A DNA stretch of 36,879 bases from Rhodopseudomonas pentothenatexigens (GTDB lineage: Bacteria; Pseudomonadota; Alphaproteobacteria; Rhizobiales; Xanthobacteraceae). Position numbers and translations under genes: made by a program. The stretch is taken from positions 1 to 36,879 of the forward strand of contig NZ_UFQQ01000038.1 in assembly GCF_900218015.1 (NCBI RefSeq). The letters are read 5' to 3'. The notes beneath the pieces are model-generated. The model saw only the letters and a list, made by a program, of their open reading frames with translations, was not told the DNA's origin and ran no database searches. Positions 10,498 to 19,144 of the stretch are shown in pieces. Each line of letters opens with the position of its first letter. Position 1 is the first letter of the stretch.

Positions 10498-11298
10498 ATG
10501 ATGCAGGCTCAGGTCTCGTCTTCCGCGTCACCGCTTCTTGCGGTGCGCGACGTCAGCGTCGTGTTCGGGGGCATCGTCGCCCTGAACGGCATTTCTTTCA
10601 ACATGCAAAAGGGACAGATTCTCGGTCTGATCGGCCCGAACGGCGCCGGCAAGACCACGCTGTTCAATTGTCTGTCGCGGCTGTACCAGCCGAGCAAGGG
10701 CGACATCCTGCTCGAAGGCGAGAGCATTCTGTCTCGCCCGCCGCATCGCATCGCCGAGGTCGGGATCGGCCGCACGTTCCAGAACGTCGCGCTGTTCCCG
10801 AACATGTCGGTGCTCGACAACGTCCGCGTCGGTGCGCATTGCCGCACCAACAGCGACATCGTTTCGGATTCACTGCGGATGCCGTGGATCCGCAGCGGCG
10901 AGAAGGCCCTGAATAAGCGCGTCGACGACATTCTCGGCTATCTCGACCTTCGTAGCGTCGCCCACACCACCGTGTCGGGCCTGCCGTTCGGCACCCAGAA
11001 GCGGGTCGAGCTGGCGCGCGCACTGGCCGCCGAGCCGAAGATCCTGCTGCTCGACGAACCCGCGGGCGGCCTCAACCACGAGGAAGTCTACAACCTCGGC
11101 GACCTGATCCGCCGCATCCGCGACGACCGCGGCATCACCGTGCTGCTGGTCGAGCATCACATGGGCATGGTGATGTCGACCGCCGACTACGTGGTCGCGC
11201 TGAATTTCGGCCGCAAGCTCGCAGAGGGGACGCCGACGCAGGTGCAGAACGACCCGGATGTGATCAAAGCCTATCTGGGGAGCAAGGACGAACAATGA
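10498..11298 (+). CDS. Branched-chain-type ABC transporter ATP-binding protein (LivG-like)
   Basis: This is a 266-residue ABC ATPase. Walker A is GPNGAGKTT at about 41-49, Walker B is ILLLDEP, followed by the switch histidine in LLVEHHMGMV. The signature motif is SGLPFGTQKRVELARAL rather than canonical LSGGQ, as in many LivG-type subunits. It has the C-terminal extension ending in AYLG found in the LivG family. It energises uptake through the two permeases downstream. The stop overlaps the next start by four bases (ATGA), indicating translational coupling. Context beside pim suggests a dicarboxylate or aliphatic acid substrate rather than amino acids. A second ATG at 10501 is possible. Confidence 0.92.
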   Translation: MMQAQVSSSASPLLAVRDVSVVFGGIVALNGISFNMQKGQILGLIGPNGAGKTTLFNCLSRLYQPSKGDILLEGESILSRPPHRIAEVGIGRTFQNVALFPNMSVLDNVRVGAHCRTNSDIVSDSLRMPWIRSGEKALNKRVDDILGYLDLRSVAHTTVSGLPFGTQKRVELARALAAEPKILLLDEPAGGLNHEEVYNLGDLIRRIRDDRGITVLLVEHHMGMVMSTADYVVALNFGRKLAEGTPTQVQNDPDVIKAYLGSKDEQ

Positions 11299-12008
11299 CC
11301 GCGATGCTCAACGTTCGCGACCTGCGCGCCTATTACGGCCAGGTCCAGGCGCTGCACGGGCTCGAATTCGACCTGCACGAAGGCAGCCTCACCACCCTGC
11401 TCGGCGCCAACGGCGCCGGCAAGACCACCACGCTGCGGGCGATCTGCAACATGGTGCGCTCGACCGGGGCGATCGAGTTCGAGGGCAAGTCGATCAGCAA
11501 GAGCTCGACCGAATCCATCGTCAAGCTCGGCATCGCCCACGTCCCGCAGGGCCGCGGCACCTTCACCACGATGACGGTGGAGGAAAACCTCCAGCTCGGC
11601 GCGATCAGCCGCAAGGACACCAAGGCGATCGCCTCGGACATCGAGCGGATGTACGCGCACTTCCCGGTGCTGAAACAGCGCCACACCCAGCAGGCCGGCA
11701 CGCTGTCCGGCGGCGAGCAGCAGATGCTGGCGGTCGCCCGCGCACTGATGCTGCGGCCTCGCCTGATGCTGCTCGACGAGCCCTCGTTCGGCCTCGCTCC
11801 GTTGATCGTGCGGGATCTGTTCAAGATTCTCGGCAAGATCAACCGCGAGGACAAGGTCACCATCCTGGTGGTCGAACAGAACGCGCAGCTCGCGCTCGAA
11901 CTCGCCGACAAGGCGTATGTGATCGAGACCGGGCGGATCGTGATGTCCGGAAATGCGGCGGAAATCGCCAGCAACGAAGACGTCCGCAAATCGTATCTGG
12001 GTTACTGA
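11295..12008 (+). CDS. Branched-chain-type ABC transporter ATP-binding protein (LivF-like)
   Basis: This is a 237-residue second ATPase subunit. It has Walker A (GANGAGKTT), a canonical signature LSGGEQQMLAVARAL, Walker B (LMLLDEPSFGLAP) and the LivF-type ending KSYLGY. It would pair with the LivG-like subunit to form the ATPase heterodimer in the cytoplasm. It overlaps the upstream gene by four bases and is followed after 11 bases by the permease gene, so it belongs to one polycistronic unit. Confidence 0.93.
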   Translation: MTAMLNVRDLRAYYGQVQALHGLEFDLHEGSLTTLLGANGAGKTTTLRAICNMVRSTGAIEFEGKSISKSSTESIVKLGIAHVPQGRGTFTTMTVEENLQLGAISRKDTKAIASDIERMYAHFPVLKQRHTQQAGTLSGGEQQMLAVARALMLRPRLMLLDEPSFGLAPLIVRDLFKILGKINREDKVTILVVEQNAQLALELADKAYVIETGRIVMSGNAAEIASNEDVRKSYLGY

Positions 12009-12019
12009 GGAGACCGGCC

Positions 12020-12898
12020 GTGGATCTGTTTCTGAACCAAATCCTGGCTGGCATCGCCACCGGGGCGATCTATGCCTGCATGGCGCTCGCCGTGGTGATG
12101 ATCTACCAGGCGATCGACCATCTCAACTTCGCGCAAGGCGAAATGGCGATGTTCTCGACCTTCGTCGCCTGGCAGTTGATGCAATGGGGCGTGCCGTATT
12201 GGGGCGCCTTCGTGCTGACGCTGGCGTTCTCGTTCGCCGGCGGCGTCATCATCGAGCGGGCGCTGTTCAAACCGCTCGGCAACGCGCCGGTGCTGACCCA
12301 CGTCGCGGGCTTCATCGCGCTGTTCGCGATCATCAACTCGGTCGCGGGCCTGACCTGGGACTTCACCATCAAGCAGTTCCCGTCGCCGTTCGGCTCGTCG
12401 CCGTTCCTCGGCAGCCAGCTGATCTCGACCCACCAGGCCGGCATGATCGGCGTCACCGTGGTGCTGCTGATCCTGCTGTACCTGTTCTTCCAGTTCACCC
12501 GGGTCGGTCTGGCGATGCGGGCGGCGGCGGCGCAGCCGGAGTCCGCACGTCTGGTCGGCGTCAACACCTCGTGGATGATCGCGCTCGGCTGGGGCATGGC
12601 GGCGGCGATCGGCTCGATCGCCGGCATGCTGATCGCTCCGGTGGTGTTCCTGGAGCCCAACATGATGGGCGGCGTGCTGATCTACGGCTTCGCCGCGGCG
12701 GTGCTCGGCGGGCTGTCGAGCCCGTTCGGCGCGGTGGTCGGCGGCTTCCTGGTCGGCGTGTTCGAGAACCTCGCCGGCACCTACATCCCGGGTGTCGGTA
12801 ACGAGCTCAAGCTGCCGATCGCGCTGGCGCTGATCGTCACCGTTCTCGTCGTGAAACCCACTGGCCTGTTCGGCCGCACCATCGTCAAGCGAGTCTGA
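12020..12898 (+). CDS. Branched-chain-type ABC transporter permease (LivH-like)
   Basis: This is a 292-residue integral membrane protein with about eight hydrophobic helices, starting MDLFLNQILAGIATGAIYACMALAVVMIYQA. That N-terminus and the segment GLAMRAAAAQPESARLVGVN, a cytoplasmic loop that contacts the ATPases, are typical of LivH. The start codon is GTG, with TGAGGAGA about seven bases upstream. The protein forms half of the membrane channel with the LivM-like protein encoded three bases downstream. Confidence 0.92.
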   Translation: MDLFLNQILAGIATGAIYACMALAVVMIYQAIDHLNFAQGEMAMFSTFVAWQLMQWGVPYWGAFVLTLAFSFAGGVIIERALFKPLGNAPVLTHVAGFIALFAIINSVAGLTWDFTIKQFPSPFGSSPFLGSQLISTHQAGMIGVTVVLLILLYLFFQFTRVGLAMRAAAAQPESARLVGVNTSWMIALGWGMAAAIGSIAGMLIAPVVFLEPNMMGGVLIYGFAAAVLGGLSSPFGAVVGGFLVGVFENLAGTYIPGVGNELKLPIALALIVTVLVVKPTGLFGRTIVKRV

Positions 12899-12900
12899 AC

Positions 12901-13920
12901 ATGAGCGCGCTGCAAGAAGTCGTCAACGATACCCAGCCGGTCGAGACCACGCCGAAGAAGTACATGGCGCTCGGCACCACCGCATCCGTCGTGGTGGTGC
13001 TGCTGCTGTGTTTCGCCCCGCTGTTCGCCAAGAACTTCGTCATCTTTCAGATGACGATGGTGCTGATCTACGCCATCGCCGTGCTGGCGCTCAACATCCT
13101 GACCGGCGGCTCCGGCCAGTTCTCGCTCGGCCAGAGCGCGTTCTACGCGGTCGGCGCCTACACCTCCGCGATCCTGATGGAGACCTTCGGCGTCAACTAC
13201 GCGTTGACGCTGCCGATCTCCGGCGCGATCTGCTTCGTCTGCGGCTATCTGTTCGGCCTGCCGGCGTTGCGGCTGTCCGGCATCTATCTGGCGCTCGCGA
13301 CCTTCGCGCTCGCCACTGCGATGCCGCAGCTCCTGAAGCTGCACTACTTCGAGCATTGGACCGGCGGCGTCCAGGGCCTGGTCATCACCAAGCCCGACGC
13401 GCCGTTCGGCCTGCCGATGTCGCAGGACATGTGGCTGTACTACTTCGTGCTGGTGGTCTCGATGGTGATCTACGTCGCCTCGGTCAACCTGCTGAAGTCG
13501 CGCTCGGGCCGGGCGATGATGGCGATCCGCGACAACGAGATCGCCGCTTCGGCGATGGGCGTCGACGTGGCCCGCTACAAGACGCTGGCGTTCGGCGTCA
13601 GCGCCGGCATCACCGGCGTCGCCGGCGGCCTCGGCGCGATCGCGGTGCAGTTCGTCGCGCCCGACAGCTACACCATCCAGCTCGCCATCGCGCTGTTCCT
13701 CGGCATGGTGGTCGGCGGCGTCGGCTGGCTGCCCGGCTCGATCGTCGGTGCGGCGTTCATCGTGTTCGTGCCGAACATCGCCGAAGGCTTCTCCAAGGGC
13801 CTGTCGGGCGCGGTGTTCGGCGTGATCCTGATCCTGATCATCTTCCTGCTGCCGCACGGCTCGCGGCAGATCGCCTACACGGCCGAGCGCTGGGTGCACA
13901 AGCTCACCCGGCGCAAATAG
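12901..13920 (+). CDS. Branched-chain-type ABC transporter permease (LivM-like)
   Basis: This is a 339-residue membrane protein with about ten predicted helices. It has the LivM motifs LNILTGGSGQFSLGQSAFYAVGAYT in the N-terminal half and a GRAMMAIRDNEIAASAMGVDV coupling loop. The first 35 residues are a polar cytoplasmic extension. It starts with ATG two bases after the preceding stop. A strong terminator follows, so the regulator-transporter transcript probably ends here and the binding-protein genes are expressed separately. Confidence 0.92.
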   Translation: MSALQEVVNDTQPVETTPKKYMALGTTASVVVVLLLCFAPLFAKNFVIFQMTMVLIYAIAVLALNILTGGSGQFSLGQSAFYAVGAYTSAILMETFGVNYALTLPISGAICFVCGYLFGLPALRLSGIYLALATFALATAMPQLLKLHYFEHWTGGVQGLVITKPDAPFGLPMSQDMWLYYFVLVVSMVIYVASVNLLKSRSGRAMMAIRDNEIAASAMGVDVARYKTLAFGVSAGITGVAGGLGAIAVQFVAPDSYTIQLAIALFLGMVVGGVGWLPGSIVGAAFIVFVPNIAEGFSKGLSGAVFGVILILIIFLLPHGSRQIAYTAERWVHKLTRRK

Positions 13921-13950
13921 CCACCGCTCACACGGCGGACCGATCGCCCG

Positions 13951-13983
13951 AGCCCCTCGCGACCCTTTCGCGAGGGGCTTTTT
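13951..13983 (+). terminator. Rho-independent terminator after the permease gene
   Basis: A perfect 12-bp stem (AGCCCCTCGCGA / TCGCGAGGGGCT) with a five-base loop is followed by TTTT. It lies 30 bases after the LivM-like stop codon and separates the transporter core from the binding-protein genes. Confidence 0.88.
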
Positions 13984-14116
13984 CGTGGCAGCTGGTCGGC
14001 GGCCTCCGCGCCGCCCGCGGAGCTGTTGCCCGATCCGGGGCTGTCGCAGCGGCCGGCGCCGGCGTATGCAGGCGCCACCCCGGCGCGGTTAGCGCGCCCA
14101 ACATCCTGATCGAGCC

Positions 14117-15352
14117 ATGCCGTCTGCTGTCGTTCGCCGCACGCGCCGCCGCGCGATGTCGCTGCTGTCCGCCGCCGTTCTCGCCCTCGCCGCGCCGGCG
14201 CTGGCACAGGCCGCCGGTCCCGACACCGAGGCCGGCACCATCCGGATCGGCAACCTGATGCCGTATTCCGGGCCGGCGTCGGCCTATTCGATCGTCGGCC
14301 GGATCGAGCAGGCGTATTTCAGGATGATCAACGACCAGGGCGGCATCAACGGCCGCCGCATCGCATTCGTCTCCTACGACGACGGCTACAATCCGGCCAA
14401 GGCGGTCGAGCAGGTGCGCAAGCTGGTCGAACGCGACGAGGTGCTGCTGGTGTTCAGCCCGATGGGCACGCCGTCGAACGCCGCGATTCAGAAATACCTC
14501 AACCTCAAACAGGTGCCGCAATTGTTCGCCGCCACCGGCGCGACAAGGTTCGGCGATCCCAAGGCGTTTCCCTGGACGATGGGCTGGCAGCCGCCGTACC
14601 AGACCGAAGGCCGAGTCTATGCCAAGTACATCCTGGCGACCAGACCGGCGGCGCGGATTGCGGTGCTGTACCAGAACGACGATCTCGGCCGCGACCTGCT
14701 GAAGGGCCTGAAGGACGGACTCGGCGACCGCGCGGCGGCGATGATCGCCCTGGAGGAGAGCTACGAGGTCACGGAGCCGACCGTCGACAACCACATCGCC
14801 CGGATGAAGGCGTCGGGCGCGGACGTATTCGTCTCGATCACCACGCCGAAATTCGCCGCCCAGAGCATCCGCGCCGCCGCCACCCTGGACTGGCATCCGC
14901 TGTATGTGCAGGCGCTGGTGTCGGCCTCGATCGCCGCGGTGCTCCGCCCCGCCGGGCTCGACGCAGCGCAGGGGCTCGTATCGGCCGCCTACAACAAGGA
15001 CGCCGCTGATCCGCAATGGCGGAGCGACCCCGGCATGCAGCGGTTCCACGCCTTCCTCGACGCCTACGCGCCGGACGTCGACCGCGGTGATAATTCGGTG
15101 GTGTACGGCTACGGCGCGGCACAATGCCTGGTCGAGGTGCTGCGCCGCGCCCGCGACGATCTCAGCCGCGCCAACATCATGAAGCAGGCCGCCAGCCTGC
15201 AGGGCTACGCCCCCGATACGCTGCTGCCCGGCATAACCGTGAACACCGCAGCGGACGACTTCCATCCGATCGAGCAGCTCCGGATGATGCGGTTCTCCGG
15301 CGACCATTGGCAACTCTTCGGACCGGTGATCGGCGGCGAGCTGCGTAACTAA
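14117..15352 (+). CDS. Periplasmic substrate-binding protein of ABC transporter, paralogue 1
   Basis: This is a 411-residue Leu/Ile/Val-type binding protein (Peripla_BP_6 fold). It has an N-terminal signal peptide with an unusually arginine-rich front (RRTRRRAMSLLSAAVLALAAPALAQA), which could be Sec- or Tat-dependent. The mature part starts with TIRIGNLMPYSGPASAYS and contains GGINGRRIAFVSYDDGYNPAKAVEQ. It is the most divergent of three consecutive paralogues that share the same core. It probably captures an aliphatic or dicarboxylic acid for the LivGFHM-type transporter just upstream. A start at codon 14 (ATG before SLLSAAV) is an alternative. No strong ribosome binding site is seen. Confidence 0.88.
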   Translation: MPSAVVRRTRRRAMSLLSAAVLALAAPALAQAAGPDTEAGTIRIGNLMPYSGPASAYSIVGRIEQAYFRMINDQGGINGRRIAFVSYDDGYNPAKAVEQVRKLVERDEVLLVFSPMGTPSNAAIQKYLNLKQVPQLFAATGATRFGDPKAFPWTMGWQPPYQTEGRVYAKYILATRPAARIAVLYQNDDLGRDLLKGLKDGLGDRAAAMIALEESYEVTEPTVDNHIARMKASGADVFVSITTPKFAAQSIRAAATLDWHPLYVQALVSASIAAVLRPAGLDAAQGLVSAAYNKDAADPQWRSDPGMQRFHAFLDAYAPDVDRGDNSVVYGYGAAQCLVEVLRRARDDLSRANIMKQAASLQGYAPDTLLPGITVNTAADDFHPIEQLRMMRFSGDHWQLFGPVIGGELRN

Positions 15353-15387
15353 GTCGGGGCTTCAAAGGGCGCCCGCGAAACTCCACC

Positions 15388-15413
15388 GCGCGGCATAAAT
15401 CTGCTTGCCGCGC
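15388..15413 (+). terminator. Hairpin after binding-protein gene 1, weak terminator candidate
   Basis: An 8-bp perfect stem (GCGCGGCA / TGCCGCGC) with a 10-base loop lies 36 bases past the stop codon. The following run is GATTTCCC rather than a clear T-tract, so it may be an attenuator, an mRNA end-protecting hairpin or a weak terminator. Confidence 0.35.
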
Positions 15414-15527
15414 GCCGATTTCCCTTGCGGCGGCTTTTGGTTGCTGCATCCGCGAGAAACGTGTTCAATCGGCTCCGGACCTCGACGTCCACACAAGAAG
15501 AATCGAAAATCCCAAGGAGCCTTTTTG

Positions 15528-16763
15528 ATGCCTACCTTCCGTTCGCGCGCGCTCGCCGCCTCGGCAGCCGTCGCCGTCAGCTTCGCCGCATTCACCGGCG
15601 CCGCCTTCGCTCAGAAGAAATACGACACCGGCGCGTCCGACACCGAGATCAAGATCGGCAATATCATGCCCTATTCGGGCCCGGCATCGGCCTACGGCAC
15701 CATCGGCAAGACCGAGGAAGCCTATTTCCGGATGATCAACGAACAGGGCGGCATCAACGGCCGCAAGATCAACTTCATCAGCTACGACGACGCCTACTCG
15801 CCGCCGAAGGCGGTCGAACAGGCCCGCAAGCTGGTCGAGAGCGACGAGGTGCTGGCGGTGTTCAATCCGCTCGGCACGCCGTCCAACACCGCGATTCAGA
15901 AGTATCTCAACGCCAAGAAGGTGCCGCAACTGTTCGTCGCCACCGGCGCCAGCAAGTGGAACGACCCGAAGACCTTCCCGTGGACGATCGGCTGGCAGCC
16001 CTCGTACCAGAGCGAGGCCAAGATCTACGTCAAGTACATCCTGAAGGAAAAGCCAAACGCCAAGGTGGCGATCCTGTATCAGAACGACGACTTCGGGAAG
16101 GACTACCTCAAGGGCACGCTCGACGGCTTCGGCGACAAGGCCAAGTCGATGGTGATCGCCGAGGAGCCCTACGAGATCTCCGAGCCGACCATCGACAGCC
16201 ACATCGTCAAGCTGAAGGCGCTCAACCCCGACGTGCTGTTGATCTACACCACGCCGAAATTCGCCGCCCAGACCATCCGCAAGACCGCCGAGCTCGGCTG
16301 GAAACCGCTGCAGATCCTCACCAACGTGTCCGCCTCGGTCGGCAGCGTGATGCAGCCCGCCGGCTTCGACAACGCGCAGGGCGTGCTCTCGGCCAACTAC
16401 GCCAAGGACGCGACCGACGAGCAGTGGCGCAACGACCCGAAGTTCAAGAACTGGCACGCCTTCGTTGACAAGTACATGCCGGGCACCAGCAAGTCCGACA
16501 GCAACATGGTTTACGGTTACGGCGCCGCCTCCACGCTGGTCGAAGTGCTGAAGCGCTGCGGTGACGACCTGACCCGTGCCAACGTCATGAAGCAGGCGGC
16601 GAGCCTGAAGGATTTCGAGCCGGACACGCTGCTGCCGGGCATCAAGATCAACACCTCGCCCACCGACTTCGCCCCGATCAGCCAATTGCAGATGATGCGG
16701 TTCAAGGGCGACCGCTGGGAGCTGTTCGGCGACATCATCTCCGCCGACGCCGCAACAAACTGA
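15528..16763 (+). CDS. Periplasmic substrate-binding protein of ABC transporter, paralogue 2
   Basis: This is a 411-residue binding protein with a clear Sec signal peptide (MPTFRSRALAASAAVAVSFAAFTGAAFAQ). The mature domain begins KKYDTGASDTEIKIGNIMPY. It contains GGINGRKINFISYDDAYSP, the hinge-crossing strands and a Phe/Trp-rich C-terminus (GDRWELFGDII). It is very similar to paralogue 3 and less similar to paralogue 1. The open frame extends upstream, but the ATG at 15528 has AAGGAGC upstream and starts the signal peptide. It probably delivers a related acid to the same permease; three receptors would widen or tune the substrate range. A strong terminator follows. Confidence 0.92.
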   Translation: MPTFRSRALAASAAVAVSFAAFTGAAFAQKKYDTGASDTEIKIGNIMPYSGPASAYGTIGKTEEAYFRMINEQGGINGRKINFISYDDAYSPPKAVEQARKLVESDEVLAVFNPLGTPSNTAIQKYLNAKKVPQLFVATGASKWNDPKTFPWTIGWQPSYQSEAKIYVKYILKEKPNAKVAILYQNDDFGKDYLKGTLDGFGDKAKSMVIAEEPYEISEPTIDSHIVKLKALNPDVLLIYTTPKFAAQTIRKTAELGWKPLQILTNVSASVGSVMQPAGFDNAQGVLSANYAKDATDEQWRNDPKFKNWHAFVDKYMPGTSKSDSNMVYGYGAASTLVEVLKRCGDDLTRANVMKQAASLKDFEPDTLLPGIKINTSPTDFAPISQLQMMRFKGDRWELFGDIISADAATN

Positions 16764-16795
16764 TCGTACGGTCACGGACGCCCCGTCCGAACCCC

Positions 16796-16825
16796 GCCCC
16801 CGGCAAGCGATTGCCGGGGGCTTTT
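16796..16825 (+). terminator. Rho-independent terminator after binding-protein gene 2
   Basis: An 11-bp perfect stem (GCCCCCGGCAA / TTGCCGGGGGC) with tetraloop GCGA is followed by TTTTGTTTG. It lies 32 bases past the stop codon and isolates gene 3 as a separate transcription unit. Confidence 0.88.
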
Positions 16826-16948
16826 GTTTGCCCGGCCGGCGAATCGGCCGCACTGAGTTCGCGCCTCCGCCACAACCGCCGCGGGCGGTTGCAGCGCATC
16901 AAGACCGGACACGACAGCACGACTGGTAGTTCTACCTGGGTGATTAGT

Positions 16949-16988
16949 TCGCAATCAGTTACTTTGCACTGCAACAATTCGATTGCGA
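16949..16988. promoter_or_regulatory. Concentric inverted repeats upstream of binding-protein gene 3
   Basis: Outer arms TCGCAATC (16949-16956) and GATTGCGA (16981-16988) are perfect complements. They enclose a second perfect palindrome TTGCA-C-TGCAA (16964-16974) with practically the same centre. The surroundings are AT-richer than the neighbouring DNA. It lies about 120 bases before the start codon, a suitable place for a regulator site. Which protein binds is unknown. The half-site TTCGCA resembles the TTTCGCA of the 9503-9517 palindrome, which may be coincidence. Confidence 0.45.
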
Positions 16989-17108
16989 CCATTCTGTCGC
17001 CGGCTGCTGCTTGCTGGCGACGCGGAGAAGGTGTTCAATGTCGCCAAAGGGCCGGCAAGAGCCCGCAATCGACACAACAATCATACATCCAAGAAAAGGG
17101 AGTTCGAA

Positions 17109-18338
17109 ATGCCTTCACTCCGTTCGCACGCGGCTGCGCTTTCCGCGGCACTCCTCGTCAGCTTCGCAGCCTCGAGCGGCGCGCTCGCGCAGAAGAAATA
17201 CGATCCCGGCGTGAGCGATACCGAGATCAAGATCGGCAACATCATGCCCTACAGCGGACCGGCCTCCGCCTACGGCGTGATCGGGCGCACCGAAGCCGCC
17301 TACTTCAAGATGATCAACGACAAGGGCGGCATCAACGGCCGCAAGATCAACTTCATCAGCTACGACGACGCCTATTCGCCGCCGAAGACGGTGGAGCAGG
17401 CACGCAAGCTGGTCGAGAGCGACGAGGTGCTGCTGATCTTCAACTCGCTCGGCACGCCGCCGAATTCGGCGATCCACAAATACATGAACAGCAAGAAGGT
17501 GCCGCAGCTGTTCGTCGCCACCGGTGCGACCAAGTGGAACGACCCGAAGGACTTCCCCTGGACGATGGGTTGGCAGCCGAACTACCAGAGCGAGACCCAG
17601 ATCTACGCCAAGTACATTCTGAAGCAGATGCCGAACGCCAAGATCGCGGTGCTGTACCAGAACGACGACTACGGCAAAGACTACCTGAAGGGCCTCGAAG
17701 ACGGGCTCGGCGCCAAGGCCGCGTCGATGATCGTGATGAAGGAGAGCTACGAGGTCTCGTCGCCGACCATCGACAACCAGATCGTCAAGCTGAAATCGAC
17801 CGGCGCCGACATCTTCGTCAACATCACCACGCCGAAATTCGCCGCGCAGGCGATCAAGAAGCTGGCCGAAGTCGGCTGGAAGCCGACGCACTTCCTCAAC
17901 AACGTGTCGGCTTCGGTCGGCAGCGTGATCAAGCCGGCCGGCTTCGACAACGCCCAGGGCATCATCTCGGCGGCGTATCTGAAGGACGTCTCCGACGAGC
18001 AGTGGAAGGACGACGCCGGCATGAAGGAGTTCATCGCCTTCATGGATAAGGAGTTCCCGGAAGGCAACAAGCTCGACGGCGGCACCGTGGTCGGCTACGG
18101 CGTGGCCCAGACGCTGGTCGAAGTGCTGAAGAAGTGCGGCGACAACCTCACCCGCGCCAACGTCATGAAGCAGGCCGCCAGCCTGAAGGACTTCCGCACC
18201 GAAGTTCTGCTGCCCGGCATCAAGATCAACACCTCGGCGACCGACTTCGCGCCGATCAGCCAGTTGCAGTTGATGCGGTTCAAGGGCGACAAGTGGGAGC
18301 TGTTCGGCGACGTCATCAGCGCCGACGTCGGCGGCTGA
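17109..18338 (+). CDS. Periplasmic substrate-binding protein of ABC transporter, paralogue 3
   Basis: This is a 409-residue Peripla_BP_6 binding protein with a Sec signal peptide (MPSLRSHAAALSAALLVSFAASSGALAQ). Its mature core is very similar to paralogue 2 (EIKIGNIMPYSGPASAYG, GGINGRKINFISYDDAYSPPK, C-terminal GDKWELFGDVIS). The ATG at 17109 was chosen over the longer open frame because it starts the signal peptide and has AAGGGAG upstream. It sits behind its own terminator-bounded leader with a nested palindrome, so it may be regulated differently from paralogues 1 and 2. The substrate is inferred from context as a dicarboxylic or fatty acid. Confidence 0.92.
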   Translation: MPSLRSHAAALSAALLVSFAASSGALAQKKYDPGVSDTEIKIGNIMPYSGPASAYGVIGRTEAAYFKMINDKGGINGRKINFISYDDAYSPPKTVEQARKLVESDEVLLIFNSLGTPPNSAIHKYMNSKKVPQLFVATGATKWNDPKDFPWTMGWQPNYQSETQIYAKYILKQMPNAKIAVLYQNDDYGKDYLKGLEDGLGAKAASMIVMKESYEVSSPTIDNQIVKLKSTGADIFVNITTPKFAAQAIKKLAEVGWKPTHFLNNVSASVGSVIKPAGFDNAQGIISAAYLKDVSDEQWKDDAGMKEFIAFMDKEFPEGNKLDGGTVVGYGVAQTLVEVLKKCGDNLTRANVMKQAASLKDFRTEVLLPGIKINTSATDFAPISQLQLMRFKGDKWELFGDVISADVGG

Positions 18339-18364
18339 TCCTTCGCGGACAATCCGACGAACAC

Positions 18365-18392
18365 AGGCCCCGGGCGGCAGCGCCCGGGGCCT
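18365..18392. terminator. Convergent hairpin after binding-protein gene 3
   Basis: A 12-bp perfect GC-rich stem (AGGCCCCGGGCG / CGCCCGGGGCCT) with a GCAG loop lies between two convergent genes. There is no clear T-tract on either strand, so it may work as a weak or Rho-assisted terminator for both. Confidence 0.5.
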
Positions 18393-18432
18393 CGTCGTCT
18401 CGATTCGCCGATCCGCCTGAGGAATGGCAGGC

Positions 18433-18933
18433 TCAGGCCGCGGCCTCGTAGTTGACCTCGCTCTCGGCAAGCTTGGACAGAGTCTGATCGGTGGTCTTTT
18501 CCTGCTGCAAGGTCTGGTCGATCAGCTTGACGGCATCCTTCATGCCGAGCAGGCCGGCCCAGGTCTTCAGCGTGCCGTAACGGGAGATCTCGTAGTGCTC
18601 GACCGCCTGGGCGGCGGCGAGCAGGCCGGCATCGAGCGCCTCGGTGCCCTTGTACTCGTCCATGATCTCCTTGCCCTCGTCGATGATGCCGAGGATCGCG
18701 TCGCAGGTCTTGCCGCGGGCCGGCTTCTCGAGCAGCTCGAACACCTGCTCCAGCCGCTCGATCTGGCCTTCGGTCTCGTCGCGATGCTTCTCGAACGCGG
18801 CGCGCAGCTTGTCGGAGGTCGCCGCCTTGGCCATCTTCGGCAGCGCCTTCAGAATCTGCTTCTCGGCGAAATAGATGTCCTTCAGGGTATCGAGGAACAG
18901 GTCGTTGAGGTCCTTGTCCTTGGTCCCAGCCAT
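18433..18933 (-). CDS. DUF892 (YciE/YciF-type) ferritin-like protein
   Basis: This is a 166-residue helical protein of the DUF892 family. The motif KDLNDLFLDTLKDIYFAEKQILKALPKMAKAA opens a four-helix ferritin-like bundle, and acidic and His residues recur in later helices (FEKHRDETEGQIERLEQVFELL and AAQAVEHYEISRYGTL). Related proteins are linked to stress responses, and some bind metal, but no firm enzymatic role can be given. The start at 18933 (MAGTKDKD) has GGAGA nine bases upstream; the open frame extends 18 codons further. It is convergent with the third binding-protein gene and has no obvious functional tie to it. Confidence 0.88.
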   Translation of the reverse strand: MAGTKDKDLNDLFLDTLKDIYFAEKQILKALPKMAKAATSDKLRAAFEKHRDETEGQIERLEQVFELLEKPARGKTCDAILGIIDEGKEIMDEYKGTEALDAGLLAAAQAVEHYEISRYGTLKTWAGLLGMKDAVKLIDQTLQQEKTTDQTLSKLAESEVNYEAAA

Positions 18934-19144
18934 ATTGCTACTCTCCATGAGCCGTGAGTGAGGGGCTTGCCCCCCGCCTAACGCCACCTTCGCCGGATCG
19001 TTCCTCCGGCACCGTTGTCATCCAACTGTCAAATCACTGCGGCACAGTCGCCGTGCTGCGAGGTGATGATGATCCCGAAAATGTCCGGCCCAAACACGGT
19101 GGCGCCGGCCGCAGGCGGCGCACGGCGTCGCCCGGGCTGAGCCG

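Larger units (their letters stand above)
16764..17108. other. Gap between binding-protein genes 2 and 3
   Basis: The gap holds the terminator of the upstream gene (16796-16825), a short hairpin AACCGCC-GCG-GGCGGTT (16874-16890), the concentric inverted repeats at 16949-16988, and a leader element GTGTTCAAT (17031-17039) that also occurs 67 bases before gene 2 (15461-15469). No open frame here looks like a gene. Confidence 0.6.

Noticed and set aside
12781-13899. 372-residue minus-strand frame opposite the LivM-like gene
   Set aside because: It is hydrophilic and repetitive (Asp, Arg, Gln, His), exactly complementary to a convincing permease.
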